Positions 6,473 through 14,165 of a stretch of 64,000 nt of DNA are shown here, in pieces. The stretch is taken from contig NZ_JAFEUV020000014.1 in NCBI RefSeq assembly GCF_017355915.2, positions 1 to 64,000 on the forward strand. The letters are read 5' to 3'. The notes under the pieces are model-generated. The model did no database searches, had not been told where the DNA came from, and was given only the letters and a program-made list of their open reading frames with translations. The DNA is from Telluribacter roseus. Lineage in GTDB: Bacteria > Bacteroidota > Bacteroidia > Cytophagales > Spirosomataceae. The translations under genes were made by a program, and so were the position numbers. The number at the start of each line of letters is the position of its first letter. Positions within the stretch are counted from its first letter, which is position 1.

Positions 6473-7840
6473 ATGAAAAGTCGCTCAACTAGCCTACCTT
6501 CCAAAACTCATCTTTGGACGGACATTTTGCTACTTAATGCTTCCTTTCTGGCGGTACATCTGGTATGGTTTGATAACACATCAATAGAGTTAGACAATCG
6601 CTTCATCAATTTATTACTGGTAGGTAATCTGCTGTGGATACTTACTATCTACAGCTTAAAGACTTACCATTTTACCCGTTTGTCGTATAACTTCAATGAT
6701 CAAACCGGCAATTTTCTAAAAGCAGCCTTATTGCATGCTTTTAGTCTGATGGCTTTTTTATACCTGATCAAGCAGGGTGAGGTATACTCGCGGCTCCAGA
6801 TGGGGTTATCCTATACATTGTTTGTCCTAACTGCAACTGTAACCCGGGCTGGCCTACTGCTGTCACTCAAACTATACCGGCAGGCAGGCTACAATTTTCG
6901 TAGCTATGCTGTAATTGGTAGTGATGAACTCATCGATGTAATTAAAGATTTCTATACGCAGCGCCCAGAACTGGGTTACCGATACAGCGGATTATTTGAG
7001 TTCAGAAGCGACACGACCGACGAAGCGGCTTTAGAACAGTACATGGAACTGAACAAGCTCAATTACATCTACTGCTGCCTCTCCCAATTGACAGATGAGC
7101 AGGTACGCTGTATTATTAGAGTGGGCGAACGCCAGCGCACTCAGGTGCGGCTGGTGCCTGACTTCCGTGGCTTCATGACCAATCTGGCTACCATTGAGTA
7201 TCATGATGTCTATCCCGTCATCGAAGTTTCTACTAAGCCTTTCTCCAATATGAGAGAACAGACGGTAAAGCGAGTCTTTGATCTGGCTTTTTCCTTGACA
7301 GTTATGATGGTAGGATTCCCGGTGTTTCTGCTAGTGATACTGGCCGTGAAGTTAACATCGAAGGGGCCGGTGTTCTTCCTGCAGGAGCGTTCAGGACAGT
7401 GGGGCCAGATCTTCAAGATCTACAAGTTCCGCTCTATGTACGTGGATGCTGATAAGATGGGAATGCAACACTCGCAGGGGGATCATGACCCACGCATTAC
7501 ACCAATAGGACACTTTCTGCGCCGCAGCCGTCTGGACGAGCTACCGCAGTTCCTGAACGTGATTAAGGGGGATATGTCCATCGTAGGCCCCCGGCCGCTA
7601 TTCAAGTACGATGTGGACATGCTCATGCAGGCGGCACCACATGAGTTTAAGAAGATCCTGACCGTAAAACCAGGCATCACCTCCATCGGACAGATCAAAG
7701 TAGGTTATGCGACTAACATAACTGAGAACGTGAATCGGCTCAAGTACGACCTGCAGTACCTGAGCAAGTATAGCCTTCGACAGGACATCAGCTTAATCTT
7801 TCAGACGGTGATGGTGATGGTTCTGGGAAGAGGAAAGTAA
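6473..7840 (+). CDS. WcaJ-like undecaprenyl-phosphate sugar phosphotransferase
   Basis: A 455-residue polyprenyl glycosylphosphotransferase that starts exopolysaccharide synthesis by moving a sugar-1-phosphate, often glucose, onto undecaprenyl phosphate. Four N-terminal membrane segments (within about residues 17-130) are followed by a nucleotide-binding-like domain starting SYAVIGSDELIDVI. A further membrane helix FDLAFSLTVMMVGFPVFLLV leads into the catalytic domain with KLTSKGPVFFLQERSG, IYKFRSMYVDAD, LRRSRLDELPQFLNVIKGDM and SIVGPRPLF. Length fits the family. As the priming enzyme at the end of the cluster it ties the upstream glycosyltransferases to one polymer. A strong hairpin follows the gene. 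Confidence 0.9.
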   Translation: MKSRSTSLPSKTHLWTDILLLNASFLAVHLVWFDNTSIELDNRFINLLLVGNLLWILTIYSLKTYHFTRLSYNFNDQTGNFLKAALLHAFSLMAFLYLIKQGEVYSRLQMGLSYTLFVLTATVTRAGLLLSLKLYRQAGYNFRSYAVIGSDELIDVIKDFYTQRPELGYRYSGLFEFRSDTTDEAALEQYMELNKLNYIYCCLSQLTDEQVRCIIRVGERQRTQVRLVPDFRGFMTNLATIEYHDVYPVIEVSTKPFSNMREQTVKRVFDLAFSLTVMMVGFPVFLLVILAVKLTSKGPVFFLQERSGQWGQIFKIYKFRSMYVDADKMGMQHSQGDHDPRITPIGHFLRRSRLDELPQFLNVIKGDMSIVGPRPLFKYDVDMLMQAAPHEFKKILTVKPGITSIGQIKVGYATNITENVNRLKYDLQYLSKYSLRQDISLIFQTVMVMVLGRGK

Positions 7841-7902
7841 CATAGTTTTGAACGCACAAATCCTAGGTCTGCAACGCCTTATAAGCTATACTTTTATATA
7901 CC

Positions 7903-7940
7903 AAGAGAGACGCTATATGTATATTTGTAGCGTCTCTCTT
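7903..7940. terminator. Bidirectional terminator
   Basis: AAGAGAGACGCTA (7903-7915) pairs perfectly with TAGCGTCTCTCTT (7928-7940) across a 12-nt AT-rich loop. It lies between the plus-strand phosphotransferase and the convergent minus-strand lipoprotein gene and can serve both. Confidence 0.8.
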
Positions 7941-8007
7941 CTCTAAACTATTGTTTTTACCAATTACTTCACTTTATTAGCTGAGAACTCGTCACTAGTC
8001 ACTGAAA

Positions 8008-9012
8008 CTACTTTCCTCCTCCCTGGTTGTGGCAGGCGTTGATGATGGCGTTGGCAATGCCGGTGGCTTTGTCGGCTTCCTGCTTGTAGCCGGCCTCGAT
8101 CTTCTGCTTGTTGTTGTTGAAGGCAGCCATGGCAGCGGCTTCACGCAGGGATACGGCCTGATTACAGGCGGCCAGCTCCTGCTGGTAGAGGGTATTGATG
8201 CCATCCAGCTCGGCGTAGAACAGCGCGTTGAGGGCCGCGGCACTGGTGGTGTTTTTCTTGTTCTTCTCCAGGTCGCTGTACAGCTTCTTGTACTTTTTGT
8301 CTAGTTCCTGTACGGCCGACTTGCGGTTCTTTTCGGCTTCGCACTTGTCTGCGGTGCGGGCTTCTTTCAGATCTTTCTGGTACTCGGCTTCGGCTTTAGC
8401 CAGCTGGTCTCCCTTTTTGTCCTGTAGTTTCTGGAGTACCTTCTGCAGGGCTTCCAACGCGGAGCTCTTACAACCGTCCTCTCCTTTAGTGACGGCCTCT
8501 ACCGTAACGGGGGCGGCAGTTCCTTCAACCGCTCCGGTACGGGCGGCGGCGGGCTTACCCTGCACGACGGGTAGCGTGAGCTGAGGCAGGTACCCTGCAG
8601 CCTGGGCCGGCAGCTTTTTGAAAGAACTGATGAAGCCCTTCTGCGCTCCGGTATAGGCCTTCTGGTTCAGGATCTGGGCCAGGGTAGCGGAGGTTGTTTC
8701 GCGGATTACGGCACTGGCTTCGGCCTGAGGCGCCGTACGGACCACGGCATCCGCAAATTGCTGGGTAGAAGACGATAGGGTACCGGTACCCGATAGCTCG
8801 GTAACGGCCGCAGCCCCCAGAGCGGTTACTTTGAGTGCGCCGGGAGCCACCGTGATGGGAGCCGGACGCTCAAAGCTAACTTCGGGCAGGCTTACCTTTT
8901 CTAGGTCTTTGACCGAATAACCAAAGGGATCAACGGAGGATAAATCTTTGGTGGAGCAGCTATACAATAGCGCCACTACACCGGCTGTGTAGAGTAGAGA
9001 TTTTCTCTTCAT
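8008..9012 (-). CDS. Coiled-coil lipoprotein of unknown function
   Basis: The start was placed at ATG 9012 because it gives a lipoprotein signal peptide, MKRKSLLYTAGVVALLYSCS, with the lipid-bearing Cys at residue 19. A longer frame to 9060 adds an unlikely leader. The mature protein has a proline- and alanine-rich first half. From about residue 180 there is a long charged, Lys/Glu/Ala-rich helical region (QKVLQKLQDKKGDQLAKAE and following) with scattered cysteines, then a Gly-rich tail HNQGGGK. It is likely anchored in the inner or outer membrane and probably forms a coiled coil. No family was recognised. It stands alone between the polysaccharide cluster and hemB. Confidence 0.65.
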   Translation of the reverse strand: MKRKSLLYTAGVVALLYSCSTKDLSSVDPFGYSVKDLEKVSLPEVSFERPAPITVAPGALKVTALGAAAVTELSGTGTLSSSTQQFADAVVRTAPQAEASAVIRETTSATLAQILNQKAYTGAQKGFISSFKKLPAQAAGYLPQLTLPVVQGKPAAARTGAVEGTAAPVTVEAVTKGEDGCKSSALEALQKVLQKLQDKKGDQLAKAEAEYQKDLKEARTADKCEAEKNRKSAVQELDKKYKKLYSDLEKNKKNTTSAAALNALFYAELDGINTLYQQELAACNQAVSLREAAAMAAFNNNKQKIEAGYKQEADKATGIANAIINACHNQGGGK

Positions 9013-9439
9013 AAAGATACGAGGATAACGATGAGTAAAGCACAATAGGGTGCCTGCCACAAAGAACTAAAAGAAAATCCCGAAACCACGACCGTTCACG
9101 AAATCAATGACCGCTAGTCAATGACCAGTGACCAGTAACCAATGATCAAAGGAGGAAAGCAGGAAGGGAGGAAGGGTAAGAAAGGAGGAAGGGCGGTGTT
9201 TACGACTGATCATCGCAACAAATAAAACCCATACTCAGCAGCTGATAGCTAAGGGTATGGGCTTTATTCTTTTCTAGTTGGAAATGTTTGTCATTGTATT
9301 TATTCAATCGCAGCGTGAAAAGAGGCAGTATAGTCCAGGGTAACGCAGCATTTTACTTTCCTGCTTTCCTTCTTTCCTCCGCGCGGCGGCCGCCTTTCCT
9401 GCTCCCATTGGTCACTGGACACTGGTCATTGGTCATTAA
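9013..9439. other. Repeat-rich spacer with one GC-palindrome
   Basis: No gene is seen. The spacer holds low-complexity words: AATGACCAGTGACCAGTAACC near 9118-9140 (minus-strand form of ACTGGTCATT), GGAGGAAGG-type purine runs near 9150-9195, a TTTCCTGC-type pyrimidine run at 9355-9405, and CACTGGACACTGGTCATTGG at 9414-9433. The pyrimidine run is broken by the palindrome at 9381-9394. Confidence 0.6.
9381..9394 (+). repeat. Intergenic GC-hairpin GCGCGGCGGCCGCC
   Basis: Its first 13 bases equal those of the transposase insertion at 2665-2677. It interrupts a pyrimidine tract in which TTTCCT occurs on both sides, as expected if it was inserted there. Confidence 0.65.
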
Positions 9440-10423
9440 TTACCGCTCATTCAGCACCTCCGCTACTTCTTTGGCGAAGTAGGTCAGGATGGCTTTGGCG
9501 CCGGCACGGCGGATGCTCAGCAGGACTTCCAGCATGGCCCGTTGACCGTCGATCCAGCCGTTCTGTCCGGCGGCCTTGATCATGGCGTACTCACCCGATA
9601 CGTTATACGCAGCGATGGGCAGGTCGAAGTTGTCGTGGAGCAGGCGGATGATATCCAGGTACGACAGGGCGGGCTTGACCATCAGGAAGTCAGCGCCTTC
9701 CTCCATATCGAGCTGGGCTTCGATCAGGGCCTCGCGGCGGTTGGCCGGATTCATCTGGTACGTCTTTTTGTCGCCGAAGCGGGGAGCCGACGCGAGCGCA
9801 TCCCGGAAGGGGCCGTAGAACGCGCTGGCGTATTTGGCGGTATAAGACATGATGCTGACGTTGGAGTAGCCTTCGGCGTCGAGCAGGTCGCGGATGTAGC
9901 CCACGCGGCCGTCCATCATGTCACTGGGACCGAGGATATCGGCACCGGCTTTGGCCTGGGCCACGGCCATCCTGCCCAGTACCTCAAGGGTCAGGTCATT
10001 GACAATCTGCCCGTTCTCGACTACGCCGTCGTGGCCGTCGCTGCTGTACGGGTCCATGGCGATGTCGGTCATCAGGGCCAGGTCGGGGAAGCGGTCCTTA
10101 ACGGCTTTGAGGGTGTCGAGGTAGAGGGTACCTTCTCGGTGGCTCTCGGTGGCGTACTTGTCCTTCTTGTCTTCGGGGTACATCGGAAACAGGCAGATGG
10201 CCTTGATGCCCAGGTCGGTCACTTCCTTCAGCTCTTCGAGCAGCGCGTCTTTGGAAAAACGGTAGATGCCAGGCAGGGATTTGATCTCGGTACGGAGGCC
10301 GGTGCCTTCCTGCACAAACATGGGGAATATCAGATCCGAAACCTGCAGGGTAGTTTCCTGCGCCAGCTCGCGAATGGCGGCGGACTTACGGTTGCGGCGG
10401 GGACGACGGGGTATATAGATCAT
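9440..10423 (-). CDS. hemB: Delta-aminolevulinic acid dehydratase (porphobilinogen synthase)
   Basis: Joins two 5-aminolevulinate molecules to porphobilinogen in cytosolic heme synthesis. At 327 residues it has normal family length. The two active-site lysines are seen in SYTAKYASAFYGPFRDA (K197) and FLMVKPALSYLDIIR (K250). The metal loop reads MTDIAMDPYSSDGHDG, with Asp or other residues where zinc-dependent enzymes have three cysteines, so this should be a magnesium-type enzyme. The N-terminal arm has RPRRNRKSAAIREL. It is flanked on both sides by repeat-rich spacers and appears monocistronic. No regulatory site was recognised. Confidence 0.95.
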   Translation of the reverse strand: MIYIPRRPRRNRKSAAIRELAQETTLQVSDLIFPMFVQEGTGLRTEIKSLPGIYRFSKDALLEELKEVTDLGIKAICLFPMYPEDKKDKYATESHREGTLYLDTLKAVKDRFPDLALMTDIAMDPYSSDGHDGVVENGQIVNDLTLEVLGRMAVAQAKAGADILGPSDMMDGRVGYIRDLLDAEGYSNVSIMSYTAKYASAFYGPFRDALASAPRFGDKKTYQMNPANRREALIEAQLDMEEGADFLMVKPALSYLDIIRLLHDNFDLPIAAYNVSGEYAMIKAAGQNGWIDGQRAMLEVLLSIRRAGAKAILTYFAKEVAEVLNER

Positions 10424-10794
10424 TTTGTTAGAGCTTTGGGCTATATGCTGTATGCAATAAGCTTTTAGTAATAAGTACTAATAACAAAAACGGCTGAAAA
10501 CCGATTCAGCCGTTGCAAAGATAGTTTGTAGGAATTCTGAATGCTGAATCAGGAATGCTGAATTTAGACTACGCGTCCTTTGCTCGTTTTACCACAGAGT
10601 AAAGAGAGTACCTCACAGAGGACCACAGAGTTTGATTATGCTGATTAGAAAAAACGAGAGTATCTCCTCCTTACCTTGCGGCCGCCGGAGGTTTGCCTCC
10701 CACAGCGGTCATTATTTACTTCCTCCATTCTTACCATTCCTCCGCGCAGCCGTCACTCAATCGCTCATTCACTCATTCACTCAATCACAATTAA
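10424..10794. other. Repeat-rich spacer between hemB and the response regulator
   Basis: No gene is seen. It contains a tandem of GAATGCTGAATCAG-like words (10535-10562), ACCACAGAG words (10592-10630), a palindrome at 10678-10688, a CCGCGCAGCCG segment near 10743, and an array of TCATTCAC-like octamers (10757-10788). Confidence 0.55.
10678..10688 (-). repeat. Intergenic GC-palindrome containing GCGGCCGC
   Basis: GCGGCCGCCGG shares the GGCGGCCGC core (read on the minus strand) with the hairpins at 2665 and 9381. It follows a pyrimidine-rich stretch. Confidence 0.5.
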
Positions 10795-11493
10795 CTAGCT
10801 GCTCATCAGTTTAAAGCCTTCGCCGTGGAGGTTCATGAGCTGGACGTCGGGGTCGTCGCGGAGGTGCTTGCGGAGCTTGGTCACGTACACATCCATGCTA
10901 CGGGCGTTGAAGTAGGAGTCGTCTCCCCAGATCATTTTGAGGGCGTAGCTGCGGCTGATGGGCTGGTTGAGGTTCTGGCAGAAGAGCTTGAGCAGCTCGG
11001 ATTCTTTGCTGGTCAGGCGGGTGGTGTCGCCGTTGCGGCGAAGCTGCTGGTGGTCGTAGTCAAAGGTATAGGTACCTACCTGGTAGATGTGCGAGTCGGG
11101 CGTGCTGTCGGCCACGCCCCGGCCCGGTTGCCGGCGGTACCGGCGCAGGATCGCCTCGATGCGCAGGAGGAGTTCGTCCTGGTCGAAGGGCTTGGTAACG
11201 TAGTCGTCGGCGCCTACCCGGAAACCCTGGATGGTATCTTCCTTCATGGATTTGGCGGTCAGGAAGATGATAGGTACATCCCGACCGCTCATGCGTACCT
11301 CCTTAGCCAGCGAAAAACCATCTTTCCGGGGCATCATGACATCAAAAATACAGAGATCGTACTCCCTATCCACAAAAGCCTGCCACCCCTGCTGCCCATC
11401 GGTAGCCAGGTCGGTGGGGTAGCCTTTGTGGGTCAGGTACTCCTGCAGGAGCCCCCCCAGATTCGGATCGTCTTCAACGAGAAGTAAACGCAT
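10795..11493 (-). CDS. OmpR-family response regulator (RprY-like)
   Basis: A 232-residue two-component regulator. The receiver domain starts MRLLLVEDDPNLGGLL and has the phosphoacceptor Asp51 in LCIFDVMMPRKDG, the Thr/Lys switch residues in PIIFLTAKS and DDYVTKPFDQDEL. The C-terminal winged helix binds DNA (TRLTSKESELLKLFCQN, NARSMDVYVTKLRKHLRDD, LHGEGFKLM). It lies downstream of a same-strand histidine kinase, separated by 461 bp of repeats, and resembles Bacteroides RprY. The kinase is the likely partner. Target genes are unknown; the neighbouring secreted-protein gene at 14166 is one candidate from position only. Confidence 0.88.
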   Translation of the reverse strand: MRLLLVEDDPNLGGLLQEYLTHKGYPTDLATDGQQGWQAFVDREYDLCIFDVMMPRKDGFSLAKEVRMSGRDVPIIFLTAKSMKEDTIQGFRVGADDYVTKPFDQDELLLRIEAILRRYRRQPGRGVADSTPDSHIYQVGTYTFDYDHQQLRRNGDTTRLTSKESELLKLFCQNLNQPISRSYALKMIWGDDSYFNARSMDVYVTKLRKHLRDDPDVQLMNLHGEGFKLMSS

Positions 11494-11954
11494 TGGTAGG
11501 TGTTAGTTATTAGGTGTTAGCTATTAGCTGTATATAGTAAGCCCTTCTGTCAAGTGTTGGGCTAAGAATATAGTTTTACATTGAAATTAGCACACGAATA
11601 TAGTTAACCACAGAGGTCAATGAGTTATAGCACCGAGTAACATAGAGTTTTCCCTCCTACTGCGGTCATTATTCACCCTGGCAGCGGCTTATATAAACTA
11701 CTATTTCCCACTGGCGGTCGGCCAGGTGGTTATCATTGATTGCATAGATTGTAGGCCTTTTGATGGTATCACCCCGCTGGGGTTACATTCATGAATAGGC
11801 CTATTTCTACTAAGGTTCTGCCCCTCCGGGGCTCTGCTCTTCACAAACTATTCAGTTAACACTAAGAGTACTGGTCATCGTAAACAGGTTACTAGCGGGC
11901 CGCTCTTTCACCGCATCGGCGCCCGCTCATTCACTCATTCACTCATTCACTCAT
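11494..11954. other. Repeat-rich spacer inside the two-component locus
   Basis: No gene is seen. It holds TTAGCTATTAGCTG-like words (11505-11531), ACCACAGAGG words near 11610, small GC hairpins such as CTGGCGGTCGGCCAG (about 11709-11723), CCCCGCTGGGG (11772-11782) and CCCCTCCGGGG (11822-11832), a hairpin-like palindrome at 11913-11927, and a TCATTCAC octamer array (11927-11960) ending in CACTGGTCATTG. Such spacing between kinase and regulator genes is unusual and suggests a separate regulator promoter. Confidence 0.55.
11913..11927 (+). repeat. Intergenic GC-palindrome GCATCGGCGCCCGCT in octamer array
   Basis: Shares GCATCGGCGC with the transposase insertion at 2719-2734. Taking out the 15 nt CGCATCGGCGCCCGC joins TTTCAC to TCATTCACTCATTCAC, in phase with the octamer array. 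This supports insertion into a pre-existing array. Confidence 0.6.
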
Positions 11955-11960
11955 TCACTC
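11927..11960 (+). repeat. TCATTCAC octamer array
   Basis: About four head-to-tail copies of TCATTCAC, followed by CACTGGTCATTG. Similar arrays lie at 10757-10788 and, within the nuo operon, 36363-36391. Confidence 0.8.
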
Positions 11961-13901
11961 ACTGGTCATTGAAGCCACTGGTAATTGAATACTAAACTGG
12001 CTTCCCAGCCCCGGGCGGCTTTCGACCTGGATGGTGCCTTCGTGTACCTCTACCATTTTCTTGACGTAGCTGAGGCCCAGCCCGAAGCCTTTGACGTTGT
12101 GCAGGTTTCCGGTAGGTACGCGGTAAAACTTGTCAAAGATGCGGCTCACCTGATCGCGCGTCATACCAATGCCCCGGTCGGCAACGTCAATCCGGATGCC
12201 GGGCCTCCCCTGGCCAGGGCCGATAGGTTCGTTGCGGGTGCGGATGGTCAGGTGCAGCTGGTCGGGAGAGTACTTAATGGCATTGTCCACGAGGTTGTAG
12301 AGTACGTTGGTCAGGTGCAGTTCGTCGCCCAATACCAGCTCCTGATCGGCCTCGAAGTCCAGCTCTACCTCGCCCTGCCGCTGCTCAATCTGAACACCCA
12401 GGTTGTCTAGTACCTTTTCGATGAGGTCGTGCAGGTTGACCTCGGTCTGCTTCAGCTTCACGTCGCCCCGGTCCAGCAGGGCCATCTGTAGTACTTTCTC
12501 GACGTGGGTACCCAGCCGCTTGTTCTCTTCGCGTATGATACCCAGGTAGCGGTTCAGGCGCACGGTCAGGTCGGGCGCGGGTACTGTGCCGACATTTTCC
12601 TGGGCCATATCGGTTGCCAGGGCAATGGTGGATATAGGCGTCTTGAACTCGTGCGTCATGTTGTTGATAAAGTCGTTCTTGATATCCGACAGCTTTTTCT
12701 GCCGCAGGATGGTGGTAACGGCCAGGTAGAAGCACGCCAGGATCACCAGCACCAGCACCGCCGAACCCGCCAGCATGGCGCTCATCTTGCTGAGGATGTA
12801 CTGCTGCTGCTCCGGGAAGTACACGTACAGGAGGTTGTTGCCGCTGAGCATCTCGCTCGGAAACAGGGATGCCTTGTAGGCGTGCTGCTCCCAGTCGCCG
12901 GCCTTGAGCTCGGCCGTAGCCAGTACGGGACTACCTCCGGCCTGCGTACGTACCGCAAACTCGTAGGGTAGCGTGATGCCATTCTGCGCCAGTTCTTTCT
13001 TCAGGAGTGAGTCCAGCAGGAAACGGTTGACACGCTCCCGGATGGGGCGCTGGGTGTACATGAGGTCTTTCATCACGTCCCGGAGTAGCTCCGCCCGATC
13101 AAGGGGGGCTCTCTCCACGGGGGCTTTCTCTGCGGGTCGGGTGACTGCCGTAGATTTGGCGGGTATATCCTTCGCAGGCTTTTCGACGGCAGCCCGGCTG
13201 CCTGCCCGGCCCGCTGTACTGTCACGCGGGGAGCCGGATTTGGCCCGGCGTCCGGGTGCGGTTTCCTGAAGAAAAGCCCCCAGTCGTTTTTCCTCCTCCA
13301 TCCGCCGCCGCACAAATTCATCCAGTCCCGCCAGTCCCAGCCGCTGGGCCTGAAAAAACTCTTCGATGATCCGCTGCTGGTGGTCGGCCATGACCCGGAA
13401 GTTGGGACTCAACACATCCGATGGCGCTACCTCGGTATAGAACTGGTAGTGTACCTCGCCCATGGGCCCCACCGTAATTTCAAGATTTTGCGGCGGCGCC
13501 ATGGCTGCCATCTGCTGCTCCGGGAGCCGTCGCTCCGGGAGCCGTCGCTCCGGGAGCCGCTGATCCGGGAACCGTCGCTCAGAGGGATCGGGAGCGTTTG
13601 TAGCCCCGGCTCCTGCCGTAGTTGCTTTGGATGGCCTGGGTTTGCGTTTCTCGTTGACCTGCGTAATCCGGTCAAACCGGGCCTGCTGCTGTTCGGCCTC
13701 GATGCGTTGCTGCAGCAGGTACATCATCTCCTGCTTCTCGAGGCGGTGTACAACGGCCTGTACCGACTCCGCCACCTTATGGTTAAACTGTTCGTTACGA
13801 ATGGCAATGGCTTCCCTGATCCAGTACCACTGAAACCCGATCAGCCCGACCAGGGCCAGGCACATCAAACCCACTATAATCTGTATCTTCCTTTTGGTCA
13901 T
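11955..13901 (-). CDS. Membrane sensor histidine kinase (RprX-like)
   Basis: A 648-residue kinase. One N-terminal membrane helix (about residues 8-28) and a second at about 374-398 bracket a long periplasmic sensor. The sensor contains the tandem RLPERRLPERRLPEQ (115-129), encoded by a 15-bp repeat, and a Pro/Ala/Lys-rich low-complexity stretch at about 210-270. The cytoplasmic part has the phosphorylated His417 in NNMTHEFKTPISTIALA, the N box YNLVDNAIKYS, the G1 box VADRGIGMT, the F box IFDKFYRVP and the G2 box GFGLGLSYVKK. It should phosphorylate the regulator encoded downstream at 10795. The stimulus is unknown; the RprX name is by architecture and pairing only. Confidence 0.88.
   Translation of the reverse strand: MTKRKIQIIVGLMCLALVGLIGFQWYWIREAIAIRNEQFNHKVAESVQAVVHRLEKQEMMYLLQQRIEAEQQQARFDRITQVNEKRKPRPSKATTAGAGATNAPDPSERRFPDQRLPERRLPERRLPEQQMAAMAPPQNLEITVGPMGEVHYQFYTEVAPSDVLSPNFRVMADHQQRIIEEFFQAQRLGLAGLDEFVRRRMEEEKRLGAFLQETAPGRRAKSGSPRDSTAGRAGSRAAVEKPAKDIPAKSTAVTRPAEKAPVERAPLDRAELLRDVMKDLMYTQRPIRERVNRFLLDSLLKKELAQNGITLPYEFAVRTQAGGSPVLATAELKAGDWEQHAYKASLFPSEMLSGNNLLYVYFPEQQQYILSKMSAMLAGSAVLVLVILACFYLAVTTILRQKKLSDIKNDFINNMTHEFKTPISTIALATDMAQENVGTVPAPDLTVRLNRYLGIIREENKRLGTHVEKVLQMALLDRGDVKLKQTEVNLHDLIEKVLDNLGVQIEQRQGEVELDFEADQELVLGDELHLTNVLYNLVDNAIKYSPDQLHLTIRTRNEPIGPGQGRPGIRIDVADRGIGMTRDQVSRIFDKFYRVPTGNLHNVKGFGLGLSYVKKMVEVHEGTIQVESRPGLGSQFSIQLPVASMTSE
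13515..13582 (-). repeat. 15-bp tandem repeat within the kinase sensor domain
   Basis: About four to five copies of a CGCTCCGGGAGCCGT-like unit, the last ones degenerate. They encode the pentapeptide RLPER on the minus strand. Each unit holds the palindrome GCTCCGGGAGC. The period is a multiple of three, so copy number can change without breaking the frame. Confidence 0.85.
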
Positions 13902-13924
13902 TTTTCTGGTAAGCTATGCAACAT

Positions 13925-13937
13925 CTGCCGTCGGCAG
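13925..13937. repeat. GC hairpin CTGCCGTCGGCAG
   Basis: A perfect short palindrome with a one-base centre, 24 bp upstream of the kinase start. It shares TCGGCAG with the transposase hairpin at 3052-3067. A related GC-rich hairpin lies at 13983-14001. Either may be a member of the palindrome family or a local regulatory hairpin. Confidence 0.4.
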
Positions 13938-14165
13938 AGCGACTTTGGGGTACTCTACCTAACAAAAATAAGCCCTTTGGAGTGCCGGCTGACGGGCGCC
14001 TCCTTTTTTTAACATTCTTTAACAGAGCCCGCTAAGCAATGGGTGAGTGCTGGCCGTTATTTTTGGAGGTAAAGGATTAAACCCAGAGCGGGAAGGGAAG
14101 TCGTATAGATCAGATAACAGACTCAAAACTAAAAGCTAACAACTAAGTCCTAAAAACTAAAAACC

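Noticed and set aside
9542-10468. 308-codon plus-strand frame opposite hemB
   Set aside because: Exact antisense of a clear hemB; its His/Val/Gly-rich composition is that of a complementary-strand frame in GC-rich coding DNA.
11927-11960. Possible CRISPR array
   Set aside because: The units are 8-bp head-to-tail words without spacers, and no cas genes are in the window.
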